A stretch of DNA of 64,000 bases from Dyadobacter psychrotolerans. Its GTDB lineage: Bacteria; Bacteroidota; Bacteroidia; Cytophagales; Spirosomataceae. Positions 32,346 through 41,200 of the stretch are shown piece by piece. The position numbers and the translations under genes are program-made. Location: positions 219,150 to 283,149 of the forward strand of contig NZ_SMFL01000004.1 of NCBI RefSeq assembly GCF_004349265.1. Reading direction: 5' to 3'. The notes beneath the pieces are model-generated. The model saw only the letters and a list, made by a program, of their open reading frames with translations. It did not search any database and was not told the DNA's origin. Every line of letters begins with the position of its first letter. The stretch's first letter is position 1.

Positions 32346-33503
32346 TTATTTAACCAACCGGATACCAGTGTATTGCCAGCGTTCATTGGTGTGGAAAAAA
32401 TTACGATAAGTACTGCGGCTGTGGTCAGGAGAGGTCGCAACCGAGGCGCCTCTGAGTACCATCTGATTGATCATGAACTTACCATTGTATTCTCCGACGG
32501 CTCCCGCAGCTTTTGTAAAACCCGGATAAGGCAAATACGAACTATTGGTCCATTCCCATCTCTGTCCCCAGCTGAGCTGTTCAGATGCCACTTCCCACTC
32601 GAATTCTGTCGGCAGCCGCATCTGTTTCCACTGTGCAAAAGCAGATGCCTCGTAAAAACTAACGTGACTTAAAATAGCTTTTGGATTTACCTGCTGCAGG
32701 CCGGCAAGGGTATAATAAAACCATTCACCGTTCATTTTGTGCCAATACAATGGAGAATTGATCCCGTTTTGAGTAACCCAGGACCAGCCTTCATCCAGCC
32801 ATAAATTAAAATCCTGATAGCCGCCTGCATCCATAAAGGCTAAATACTCCTCGTTGGTCACAAGCGATTTACTTATTTCAAAATTCTGAATGTAGGTTTT
32901 ATGTCTGCCAAGTTCGTTGTCAAAGCAAAAATCTTCTCCGGTATATCCTATTTCGTAGACGCCCTCAGTAATTGATACAAAACCATACTCTGGATTCTGA
33001 CTGTTTACCAGATTATGTTCTGGTTTATAAACAGGAAAAATTGGGTTGTGTCCAAGGATATATTTAACGTCGGTAATCATCAGTTCCTGATGCTGCTGCT
33101 CGTGCTGCAAACCAAGCTGAATCAGGGGAAGCATCTTCTCAATAAGCGGACCTGAAAGGAGTTCTAAAACATGCTTGTCGACATAATGCCGGTAAGCATA
33201 CACATTTTTGATCGTAGGGCGTGTAACATTTCCCCTGTTGGTCCGTACGGTCCGCTCACCGATATTGTTATAATAACTATTAAAAAGGTAGTTAAAAGCA
33301 GGGTCAAAAACCCGATAGGTTGGATCGAAGCTTTTTAGTATGAATGTTTCAAAAAACCAGGTAGAATGTGCCAGGTGCCACTTTGGCGGGCTTACAAAAG
33401 GTACAGGTTGCGGAACGTAATCTTCTGTTTCAAGCGGTTCGCAAATGGTTTCTGATAGTTTTCGGACGTCAATATATGCTTCCCTAATGTTGGTGGTTGT
33501 CAT
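32346..33503 (-). CDS. egtB: Ergothioneine sulfoxide synthase EgtB
   Basis: 385 residues. EgtB is a non-heme iron enzyme joining hercynine to a thiol (gamma-glutamylcysteine or cysteine) with O2. The DinB-like N-terminal half has the iron-binding triad: His46 in WHLAHSTWFFETF, and His134/His138 in QHEQQHQELM. The C-terminal half is a formylglycine-generating-enzyme (C-type lectin) fold: FEISKSLVTNEEYLAFMDAG, MRLPTEFEWEVAS, WEWTNSSYLPYPGF, and the terminal WQYTGIRLVK. It is shorter than mycobacterial EgtB (about 430), matching the compact EgtB of other phyla. No egtA, egtC or egtE is in the window, so the thiol donor and the C-S lyase step cannot be assigned. Confidence 0.93.
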   Translation of the reverse strand: MTTTNIREAYIDVRKLSETICEPLETEDYVPQPVPFVSPPKWHLAHSTWFFETFILKSFDPTYRVFDPAFNYLFNSYYNNIGERTVRTNRGNVTRPTIKNVYAYRHYVDKHVLELLSGPLIEKMLPLIQLGLQHEQQHQELMITDVKYILGHNPIFPVYKPEHNLVNSQNPEYGFVSITEGVYEIGYTGEDFCFDNELGRHKTYIQNFEISKSLVTNEEYLAFMDAGGYQDFNLWLDEGWSWVTQNGINSPLYWHKMNGEWFYYTLAGLQQVNPKAILSHVSFYEASAFAQWKQMRLPTEFEWEVASEQLSWGQRWEWTNSSYLPYPGFTKAAGAVGEYNGKFMINQMVLRGASVATSPDHSRSTYRNFFHTNERWQYTGIRLVK

Positions 33504-33624
33504 TAGAAATTTAAATTTAATCGATATTTCAAGGTTACATTCAAGGATTGTGCCTAAATAACCAAGAGGTGTGTAAGTAGGTTCGTTTGTGAGGTAAACT
33601 TGGGCTAACGACCGAGGTCGGGCA

Positions 33625-35196
33625 TTATTCCTGCTTGGTCTCAGAAGACCGTGTCAGATCAGAAATTGTTTTGATTCCCAACTCATGAGCCTGAGCGCGG
33701 CGCATCATAAGCGCGTAGGCATTGTTAAAGCCGATTGGTTGTAACCAGTTTAAATGATACCGAGAGGCAAACTCCGATTTAACAAAATTGAATACACTAT
33801 CCCGGTTACCAATTATTTGATTCAATTTGGATTTTGAAGGTTTTAAAATAACCAGCAAACCCGTTCCGGTGTACTCCGGATACATGTCAATTTCGTTGTT
33901 GGTGAGGGCGTCAAAACATATTTTTGTACCGCCCAGTCCGGTTCTCGTTGCGACTTTCAGATTGGTATTTCCTTCAATCAGCATTTTGTAAATATTGATT
34001 AGGATATATTGTTCGGCGAAAATTTTCGAACCCAGTCTTATCGTGCCGCCGTTACCGTTCCGGGGCGCTTTGTATATTTTATTTTTGATTAAAAAATCAA
34101 AGGCAACTTTTTCAGGAAGCTGCTTGAGGTAATCGACACGGTAATTCAGCTCGGTCATGACTGAATCGTTTATTTTTCCCGATAACATGTTAAGTGCCGG
34201 TTCCAGCTCCGGAAATTTGCTGAGGGTTTCCTGTCTGACCAGTGGCGCAGCATAATAGGGTGGGAAAATCGTTCGGTCGTCTTCCAGAGTAATCAGATCG
34301 TAAGCTTTTAATCTGCCGTCGGTGCTATACCCGCTAATCACATCAATTTTCTTTTCAAAGGCGGCTTTGTACATCACCGCATCGCTGATCACTACGGTCG
34401 GAATATTGAGTTTGTATTTTGATTTGAGACCAAGATATCCGTCTTCACGTCCCATAAATTCCGGAGTAAAGCCGCCCAGTATTTTTTCTTCTGCATAAGG
34501 GAAAATATAAAATGAGGAAAACAAAAGCAGCAAGACAGGAAGGATAAATAGCAGTTTTCTCGTTTTTCTAACATCCGCTTTTTGGATGAGCGAAAGTAAA
34601 AAATCCAGGAAGATGGCCAGCAGAGCAGCCGGAATTGCTCCGGCCAGAATCATATTGGTGTTATTCAAGGCGATTCCGCCAAATATAAACTCACCCAGCC
34701 CGCCGGCAGCAATATAAGCAGCAAGGGTGGCAACACCTACATTGATCACGGTTGCAGTACGTATTCCGGCCAGGATAACCGGCATGGCCAAAGGCAATTC
34801 AACTCCGGAGAGCACTTGCCAGTAATTCATGCCCATTGCCCTGGCAGATTCGGTAATAGCCGGGTCAACTCCGCTAATGCCTGTATAGGTGTTTCGGATA
34901 ATAGGTAACAGCGCGTAAAGAAACAGGGCTGCAACTGCCGGCAGCGAACCGATTCCCAGCAAAGGAATCATAAAACCCAAAAGGGCAATACTGGGTATAG
35001 TTTGTAGAATACCTGCGATACCTAGTACAATCCAGGCAGCTTTTTTTCTTTGTGCGATCCACATTCCCAGGGGCAGACCAACGGCCACGGCAATAAAAAG
35101 CGATATACAGGTTAGACCAATATGCGCCAGGGTTTGCTCGAACAACTTATCGGACTGCTGAACGATAAACTGCCATAAGTTTTGCTGCTGATCCAT
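33625..35196 (-). CDS. OpuC/EgtU-like ABC permease fused to a circularly permuted solute-binding domain
   Basis: 523 residues. About 1-235 is the permease: several helices, the GIRTATVINVGVATLAAYI motif and the EAA-like loop ITESARAMGMNYWQVLSGVE. The rest is an OpuAC/EgtU-type binding domain, but its halves are exchanged. GGFTPEFMGREDGYLGL begins at 241 and the STDGRLKAYDLITLEDDR, IFPPYYAAPLVR, LNYRVDYLK part runs to about 380; the segment that normally opens the domain, IRLGSKIFAEQYILI, starts at 386 and ends with ELGIKTISDL at the C-terminus. The solute is probably a quaternary amine: glycine betaine, choline or, given egtB/egtD next door, ergothioneine or hercynine. The start overlaps the ATPase stop (TGATG). 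Confidence 0.88.
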   Translation of the reverse strand: MDQQQNLWQFIVQQSDKLFEQTLAHIGLTCISLFIAVAVGLPLGMWIAQRKKAAWIVLGIAGILQTIPSIALLGFMIPLLGIGSLPAVAALFLYALLPIIRNTYTGISGVDPAITESARAMGMNYWQVLSGVELPLAMPVILAGIRTATVINVGVATLAAYIAAGGLGEFIFGGIALNNTNMILAGAIPAALLAIFLDFLLSLIQKADVRKTRKLLFILPVLLLLFSSFYIFPYAEEKILGGFTPEFMGREDGYLGLKSKYKLNIPTVVISDAVMYKAAFEKKIDVISGYSTDGRLKAYDLITLEDDRTIFPPYYAAPLVRQETLSKFPELEPALNMLSGKINDSVMTELNYRVDYLKQLPEKVAFDFLIKNKIYKAPRNGNGGTIRLGSKIFAEQYILINIYKMLIEGNTNLKVATRTGLGGTKICFDALTNNEIDMYPEYTGTGLLVILKPSKSKLNQIIGNRDSVFNFVKSEFASRYHLNWLQPIGFNNAYALMMRRAQAHELGIKTISDLTRSSETKQE

Positions 35197-36152
35197 CAGA
35201 CGTTTTGTTTAATTTCAAGGTAGGCATCCTGCAAAGCAGAAAATGTGACTGTTTTTAAAGAATCGTCACCTGTATGGCTTACTACAAGCTCCCGGGAAGT
35301 TCGATCCGATAAAATTTCCATGGCATACCAAAAGCTATCCCGACTTTCAATTTCGGCGCTTCTGCCTGACTGGCTCTCGGGCAGACTATCCCAAATTCGG
35401 CTTAATTTCAACGAGCTTAATTCCAATTGCAATTTTTGATGGCTGAAAAAACTTTTCGAAAAAGATCCGGAAGGGTTGAAAATCAATTCTTCCGGTGAGC
35501 CGGATTGAACAATTTTACCGTGATCCATCAGACAAATATGTTCGCCCAGTTCAAATGCCTCCTGCACATCATGAGTTACAAGCACAATTGTTTTCCGTTT
35601 CAGTTCAGGAAGCAGGAGAAACTCTTTACGAATGGCTGCCCTTGTAATCGGATCCAGGGCGCCAAACGGTTCGTCCATTAACAAAACCGGCGCATCGGAT
35701 ACGAGTGCTCTTGCAATGGCAACTCTTTGCTTTTGACCACCGCTTAGCTCATCTGGATATTTGTTGGAAAATTCCCTGGAAGGTAATTTTAGCTGATGCA
35801 ATAAATCCTCAGTCCGTTTGTGAATTTTGTCTTTGTCCCATTTCAGTAGTTTTGGAACGATGGCAATATTTTCGGCAACTGTGAAGTGAGGGAAAAGCCC
35901 GTTATTTTGGGAAACGTATCCAATACCCCGGCGTAAGATTTCGGGTTTTTCTTCGAAGATATTTTTCCCACCAATTTTTATATTCCCTGAAGATGCTTCA
36001 ATGAGGCGGTTCAGCATTTTTAAAGTAGTGGTTTTGCCACAGCCGCTTGTGCCGAGCAAAACCATTGTGCTACCTTCTTTCACTTCGAAAGAAATATCGT
36101 TCACCGCATGAATGTTACCAAACGTTTTACTAATATTTTCGGCAAGGATCAT
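35196..36152 (-). CDS. OpuCA/EgtV-like ABC transporter ATP-binding protein
   Basis: 318 residues. Walker A GTSGCGKTTT, Q-loop YVSQNNGLFP, signature LSGGQKQRVAIAR, Walker B VLLMDEPFGALDP and the switch His in VLVTHDVQEAFELG are all intact. The length and the C-terminal extension after about 235 match the osmoprotectant branch of importers, though that extension does not show a clear CBS pair. Its stop overlaps the start of the permease/binding-protein gene, so the two are translationally coupled and form a complete importer of two polypeptides. Energises uptake of a betaine-type solute; see the permease entry for the ergothioneine possibility. Confidence 0.93.
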   Translation of the reverse strand: MILAENISKTFGNIHAVNDISFEVKEGSTMVLLGTSGCGKTTTLKMLNRLIEASSGNIKIGGKNIFEEKPEILRRGIGYVSQNNGLFPHFTVAENIAIVPKLLKWDKDKIHKRTEDLLHQLKLPSREFSNKYPDELSGGQKQRVAIARALVSDAPVLLMDEPFGALDPITRAAIRKEFLLLPELKRKTIVLVTHDVQEAFELGEHICLMDHGKIVQSGSPEELIFNPSGSFSKSFFSHQKLQLELSSLKLSRIWDSLPESQSGRSAEIESRDSFWYAMEILSDRTSRELVVSHTGDDSLKTVTFSALQDAYLEIKQNV

Positions 36153-36261
36153 CGGTGTTTATATCATTATTTAAGCAGTAAGATAGGGATTTATGCTTGA
36201 ATATGAAATGAAAAGGCTTTTTTCGAACAACGTTGGGTTTTCGAATACTATTGGAAAATGA

Positions 36262-37644
36262 TTACTTTTCAATGGTCATAAACAGGTTATTCAGTGACTC
36301 GGCATAAGTCGGATGTGCAAAGACTGACTCCATAATCTGCTCATAAGTTATTCCGCCCATCATAGCCATTTGTAGTATCGAAACGATTTCGCCACCTTGC
36401 TCTGCCAGAACCGATGCGCCGAGAATTTTCCCTGTTTTGGCATCAACAACGGCTTTTATCATACCTCTTTCATCACCGGTTTCAATTGATCTTGCTACAC
36501 TGGAATTGGGCATGGAAGGAATCAGTATATCCAGTCCCTTTTCTATAGCATCCTGCTCGGTTATTCCTATTCGCCCAAGCTGCGGATCGGTAAACATACA
36601 ATAGGGGACCAGCCGGTTTTTGATTGACGCCTGGCCGTTTTCAAGCAGGTTGGTGCGGATAACTCTGTAATCATCAAAAGAAATATGGGTGAACGCAGGG
36701 CCACCTTTTACGTCGCCGAGTGCATAAATCCCTTTTGAAGAAGTTTCAAGAAACTCGTTTACTTTTATATGTCCTTCTTCGTCGGTTTCGACATCTGTCA
36801 GTTCAAGTTTGAGATCTGCCGTCTGTGGAATCCTGCCTGTCGCAATCAGCACGTGCGAAAATTTCAAAGTTCTCGCGTTTCCGTCAACATCAATAGAAGC
36901 AACAATGGCTTTGGCTGACTGTTTGAAAGAAGTAACCTTAGTTTTTGTGTAAATCTCTATTTCTTCCAACTCAAAAATCTTCTCCATTTCCTGTGAAATG
37001 TCCTCATCTTCTTTCGGTATCAGCCGGTCAGAAGGTATGATGATAGTAACTTTGCTTCCCAGCCTTTTGAACATTTGCCCAAATTCAAGTCCTATATAAC
37101 CACCTCCTACGATCAGCAGGTGCTCTGGTATTTCCTGTATATCAAGAATGGACGTCGAATCCAGGTAGTTGATTTCCGAAAGTCCTTCAATGTCCGGAAC
37201 CGATGGCTTTGCTCCGGTATTTATGAAGATCATTTCTGCTTTAAATTCTTCCTGGCCGCCATCATTTAAGGAAACAGTGATTTGTTTTTCTCCTGAGAAG
37301 GTAGCTGTTCCGTAAATTAGGTCGAGATTTTCAGTCTCTTCAATTCCTTCTTCCGAGTTTTTGCGCATCATATGAACAATGTCATCCTTGCGTTTGAGAA
37401 TGGTTTTTAAGTCGACTTTAAATTCAGTTACGGTCAGGCCCAATTTTTTGGAATTCGCAGCCGTCCATGCAGCCTTAGCCGAAGCTATCATTGCTTTTGT
37501 AGGGGAGCAGCCGTCGTTTACACAGGTTCCGCCTACCCATCGTTTTTCGATGAGCAAAGTATTAAGGCCGGATTCAGCCAGCTTTTTAGATAACGGCCTT
37601 CCGGCTTGTCCGGCACCGATTACAATTGCGTCGTATTTTTTCAT
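36262..37644 (-). CDS. Class I pyridine nucleotide-disulfide oxidoreductase (RclA/mercuric reductase-like)
   Basis: 460 residues. FAD motif IVIGAGQAGRPLSKKL at the start, redox-active Cys41 and Cys46 in GGTCVNDGCSPTK, NAD(P) motif LLIVGGGYIGLEFGQ near 170, second FAD motif KGIYALGDVKGGPAFTH near 300, and a dimerisation domain ending FAHPTYAESLNNLF. The extra cysteines of true mercuric reductase (N-terminal HMA domain, C-terminal pair) are absent. In the family the C-terminal His-Pro-Thr-x-x-Glu acts as acid-base pair, kept here as HPTYAE. The closest described group is RclA, a flavin enzyme in hypochlorite stress. It lies between DUF427 and the importer genes. The substrate could be a disulfide or a metal ion. 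Confidence 0.9.
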   Translation of the reverse strand: MKKYDAIVIGAGQAGRPLSKKLAESGLNTLLIEKRWVGGTCVNDGCSPTKAMIASAKAAWTAANSKKLGLTVTEFKVDLKTILKRKDDIVHMMRKNSEEGIEETENLDLIYGTATFSGEKQITVSLNDGGQEEFKAEMIFINTGAKPSVPDIEGLSEINYLDSTSILDIQEIPEHLLIVGGGYIGLEFGQMFKRLGSKVTIIIPSDRLIPKEDEDISQEMEKIFELEEIEIYTKTKVTSFKQSAKAIVASIDVDGNARTLKFSHVLIATGRIPQTADLKLELTDVETDEEGHIKVNEFLETSSKGIYALGDVKGGPAFTHISFDDYRVIRTNLLENGQASIKNRLVPYCMFTDPQLGRIGITEQDAIEKGLDILIPSMPNSSVARSIETGDERGMIKAVVDAKTGKILGASVLAEQGGEIVSILQMAMMGGITYEQIMESVFAHPTYAESLNNLFMTIEK

Positions 37645-37681
37645 CTTGGAAAATTGAGAGGAAGACTAATTTGTGTTAAGG

Positions 37682-37963
37682 TTACTTTTCAATTTTTACA
37701 CCTTTCCAGAAAGCGATGTATCCCCGGATATTTTCCGCTGCGTATTTTGTTTCAGGGTAGTACCACGCAGAGTCTTTATTGGTTTTTCCGCCAACTTCCA
37801 GCGTATAGTAGGAACACTCTCCCTTCCATGGACAGATTGTGTGCGTTTCGGAGTCGCGCAAATATTCTTTTTTTACCGAGTCGGCAGGGAAATAGTGGTT
37901 ATTTTCTATTACAATCGTATCATCACTTTCAGCAATGACCTCGTTATTCCAAATAGCTTTCAT
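37682..37963 (-). CDS. DUF427 domain protein
   Basis: 93 residues, all one DUF427 domain. Signature: MKAIWNNEVIAESDDTIVIE at the start, NHYFPADSVKKEYL, the cluster HTICPWKGECSYYTL with two cysteines, and KDSAWYYPETKYAAENIRGY near the end, followed by AFWKGV. Structures of the family show a small beta barrel; function is unknown. It is the first gene of the minus-strand island, 37 nt before the disulfide reductase gene, so co-transcription is likely. Confidence 0.93.
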   Translation of the reverse strand: MKAIWNNEVIAESDDTIVIENNHYFPADSVKKEYLRDSETHTICPWKGECSYYTLEVGGKTNKDSAWYYPETKYAAENIRGYIAFWKGVKIEK

Positions 37964-38125
37964 GAAAACGCAGGATTAATTTTTATTTAATGTCTATGAA
38001 AAGCATGCCGGAATAAAAAGTTGTGCAGTTAACATATGCTGTCCGGCTGAAAAAATAATGAATACACAGAGCTCTGCAAAGCAACTTAAATACCAGTCAG
38101 GAATCTGCAAGTAACCAATAACATC

Positions 38126-38156
38126 TTTGTAACCGATATTTAAAAAAACTATATTG
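38126..38156 (+). promoter_or_regulatory. Possible Bacteroidota-type promoter for the hybrid kinase gene
   Basis: TTTG (38126-38129), a 20-nt spacer and TATATTG (38150-38156), close to the TTTG / TAnnTTTG pattern of the Bacteroidota primary sigma factor. The start codon is 52 nt further on. One base is short of the full box, so this is a candidate only. Confidence 0.35.
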
Positions 38157-38208
38157 CCTGCGGAAAGAAACTTAACGTAAAGGAAAACATTTTTCCTAAC
38201 CCAAATCC

Positions 38209-41200
38209 ATGAATTATCTTAGGGGTGAGCTGTTTGCGAGACTGCAAGGAGATGAATATTTATATGATTTTATAAGAGCGTTTGCGGTTGACGGACTGTT
38301 GGTATCGGATACGGGAATTGACGGAAATTATTGGGCAGACAAAACATTATTAAGAACGCTTTACGGATCAGACTACCAAGAGCAAACCAGACTGCCCGAT
38401 GATTTTCTCCATAAACTTAATGAGATCAGAAAAGTTTTACAAGCAGGTTTGGGTCTTCTGGTAAGCGAAAAATTCCACTACAAGAATAAAGAGAGCGGAC
38501 TGTCACTGGCAATAAAAACAGAAGTCCTTGGCTCTGCAGCTGGCGGTATTGCAGACAATATTATTCTTTTGGCAGTAAAATTTGGTCATGCTGATGAAAA
38601 TGAGCCAATACCCGAGCAGAAGCTACAAGATAATGAAGCCATTTATCGCTGGCGCGATCCCGAGATGTTGCTTGCCAATATGCGGGACGTTCTGATCATA
38701 ATCAGCCCGGAAGGACTGTTTCTCTATGCTTCCCGAAGCTGGACGGAAATCTATGGATATGAAATTGATGAGACGCTTGGTAAATCATTTATTCCTTTTG
38801 TACATCCTGATGATCTGGAAATTTGTCTAAAAACATTACAGGACACTGTCACCAGCGGCGTTGCGCTCCCCGGAATTGAGCACCGTATCCTTCACAAAGA
38901 CGGCAGTTGGTCGTGGAGTCTGACGACGGCAAAGATAGATTCTGAAAGCGGAGAAATTATACTCACCAGCCATGATATTACGCGCTTAAAAAACTCTGAA
39001 CAGAAACTTCGTGAATTGGCTTTGGTGGCCTCTGCTACCCGGGATTTAATCCTGATCACGAATGAGAAAGGAGAAATTGCCTGGGTAAATGATGCATTTA
39101 AGGCTCAGACCGGATATGATGAATTTGAAATAACAGGCAGAAAGCTCTTAGATGTTATAGAGGATTCAGATGCAAAACCGCAGGTGGTGGGGTGTCTTGA
39201 AAAGGTTTTGTGTAACCCTGATGTGATGCATGATGAAATCAGGATGTCAAGCAGAGCCGGCATCGCCTTCTGGGTTGAGCTTACCGTGACTTCTGTGTTC
39301 GATGCCAACGGCGCCTGTACTAATCTTATTGCGGTAATGCGGGACATTTCGGCGAGAAAAAGATCGGACCTTGAGCTCAAACGCACCAGAGAGATGCTGG
39401 AACAAACCAACAGTGTTGCCCGGGTAGGAGGATGGGAGTATTCTTTAAAAGATGAAAAAATTTACTGGACTTCGGTTACAAAAGAAATTCATGAGGTAGA
39501 ACCCGACTTTGAGCCTACCATGGCCACAGCGATGCTATTTTACAAAGAAGGTCCTGGGCGTGAAAAAATGGAGATGGCTATTCGGGAGAGTCTGGCCAAT
39601 GGTGGGAGCTATGATATGGAGTTGGAAATGATTACTGCAAGAGGCAATGAAATTTGGGGCCGAATCATGGGCGCTTCCGAATTTCATGATGGAAAATGCA
39701 TCCGCCTTTATGGAAGTTTTCAGGATATTACCCAGCGCAAGGAAGCAGAAAACAAGCTGTCACAGTCGGCTGAACTGCTTCAAAAACTGACAAATCAGGC
39801 TCCCGGTTCGTTGTACCAGTTTCAGCTTTTTGATGATGGCAAAATAAACTTTCCTTATTTTTCAAGCGGATTGACAAAAGATTATCTCCCCAGTTTAAAG
39901 GATTTAAATTTTGACCGGGCCCATTTACTGTCTCTGATTCATCCCGACGATGTTAACGGTTTTGTGAAATCTATTTATAAATCCGCTCAGGATTTGGAAA
40001 AATGGGAAGAAGATTTCCGAGTACTGATTCCGGAAAATCAGGTTACCTGGCTCAGAGGTGAGTCGTTGCCCGAACGTTTGGAAAACAGCGTGATGTGGCA
40101 CGGCTATCTCCAAAACATCACACACAGAAAGCAGGCAGAAGATAAGCTGCTAAGGTCAGAAGCGAAGTTCAGAAGTTTATACGATTCGACAAGTGATGCA
40201 GTCGTGTTATTCGATCAGAACGGGTTTCTGGACTGTAACGAAGCTGCGCTCAAAATGTTTAATATTGAGAGAGACCCTAACTCGGAGCCGTTACTTTTGT
40301 GTAGTATGTTTCCGCTGCATCAGCCCAATGGTGAAGAGTCGGACGTACTATCTAAACGTCACATCGCTACAGCCTACCAGCAAGGGAGTCTGAGTGCGGA
40401 GTGGTCATTCATACGCAGAACTGATGATGTTGAAGAAGAGTTTATCAGCGAAGTGCTATTGAATGTCATTGATATCAATGGTCAGAAAGTGATGCAGGCG
40501 GTTGTCAGGGATATTACTGCCCGTAAAATGGCAGAGTTGCAATTGAGTGAAGCGCGGGAACATGCAGAAGCTGCCAACAAATTGAAATCTGAATTCCTGG
40601 CAAATATGAGCCATGAAATCAGAACACCTTTAAATGGAATAATTGGTTTTACGGATTTACTCTTAAAGACAAGACTGGACGACACACAGCGGCAGTATAT
40701 GTCCATGGTCTTGCAGTCTGCAAATTCCCTGCTGGAGATTGTCAATGACATCCTTGATTTCTCTAAAATAGAGGCGGGAAAGTTAGAGCTGGTTTGGGAA
40801 AAAACCGATTTGCTTGAACTGTGCGGCCAGGTTGCTGACTTGGTAACTTATCAGGCACATCAAAAGGATTTGGAAATTTTGCTTGATATATCTTCTGACA
40901 TACCTCATTTTATTCATACAGACTCAGTCAGGTTAAAACAAATCTTGCTAAATCTGATGAGTAATGCTGTCAAATTTACACCAAGTGGTGAAATAGAACT
41001 TAAAGTAGAGGTAATCTCAGTAAAAGCGGACAATACCCATACATTTAGATTTTCGGTCCGAGATACAGGTATAGGGATTGAGTTGCAAAACCAGCAAAAG
41101 ATTTTTGAAGCATTCGAGCAGGAGGATTCGTCTACAACCAAGCGTTTCGGCGGGACTGGTTTGGGAATCAACATTTCAAGTAATCTACTTGCCATGATGA

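Noticed and set aside
33625-36152. Frameshift or misassembly as the cause of the swapped binding-domain halves
   Set aside because: The frame is continuous through both blocks and the linker, each block is complete with its family motifs, and the neighbouring ATPase and egtB are intact, so a rearranged but functional gene is more likely; read mapping would settle it.
36262-37644. Annotation as mercuric reductase
   Set aside because: No HMA domain, no C-terminal Cys pair and no other mer genes; a general disulfide reductase of RclA type fits better.
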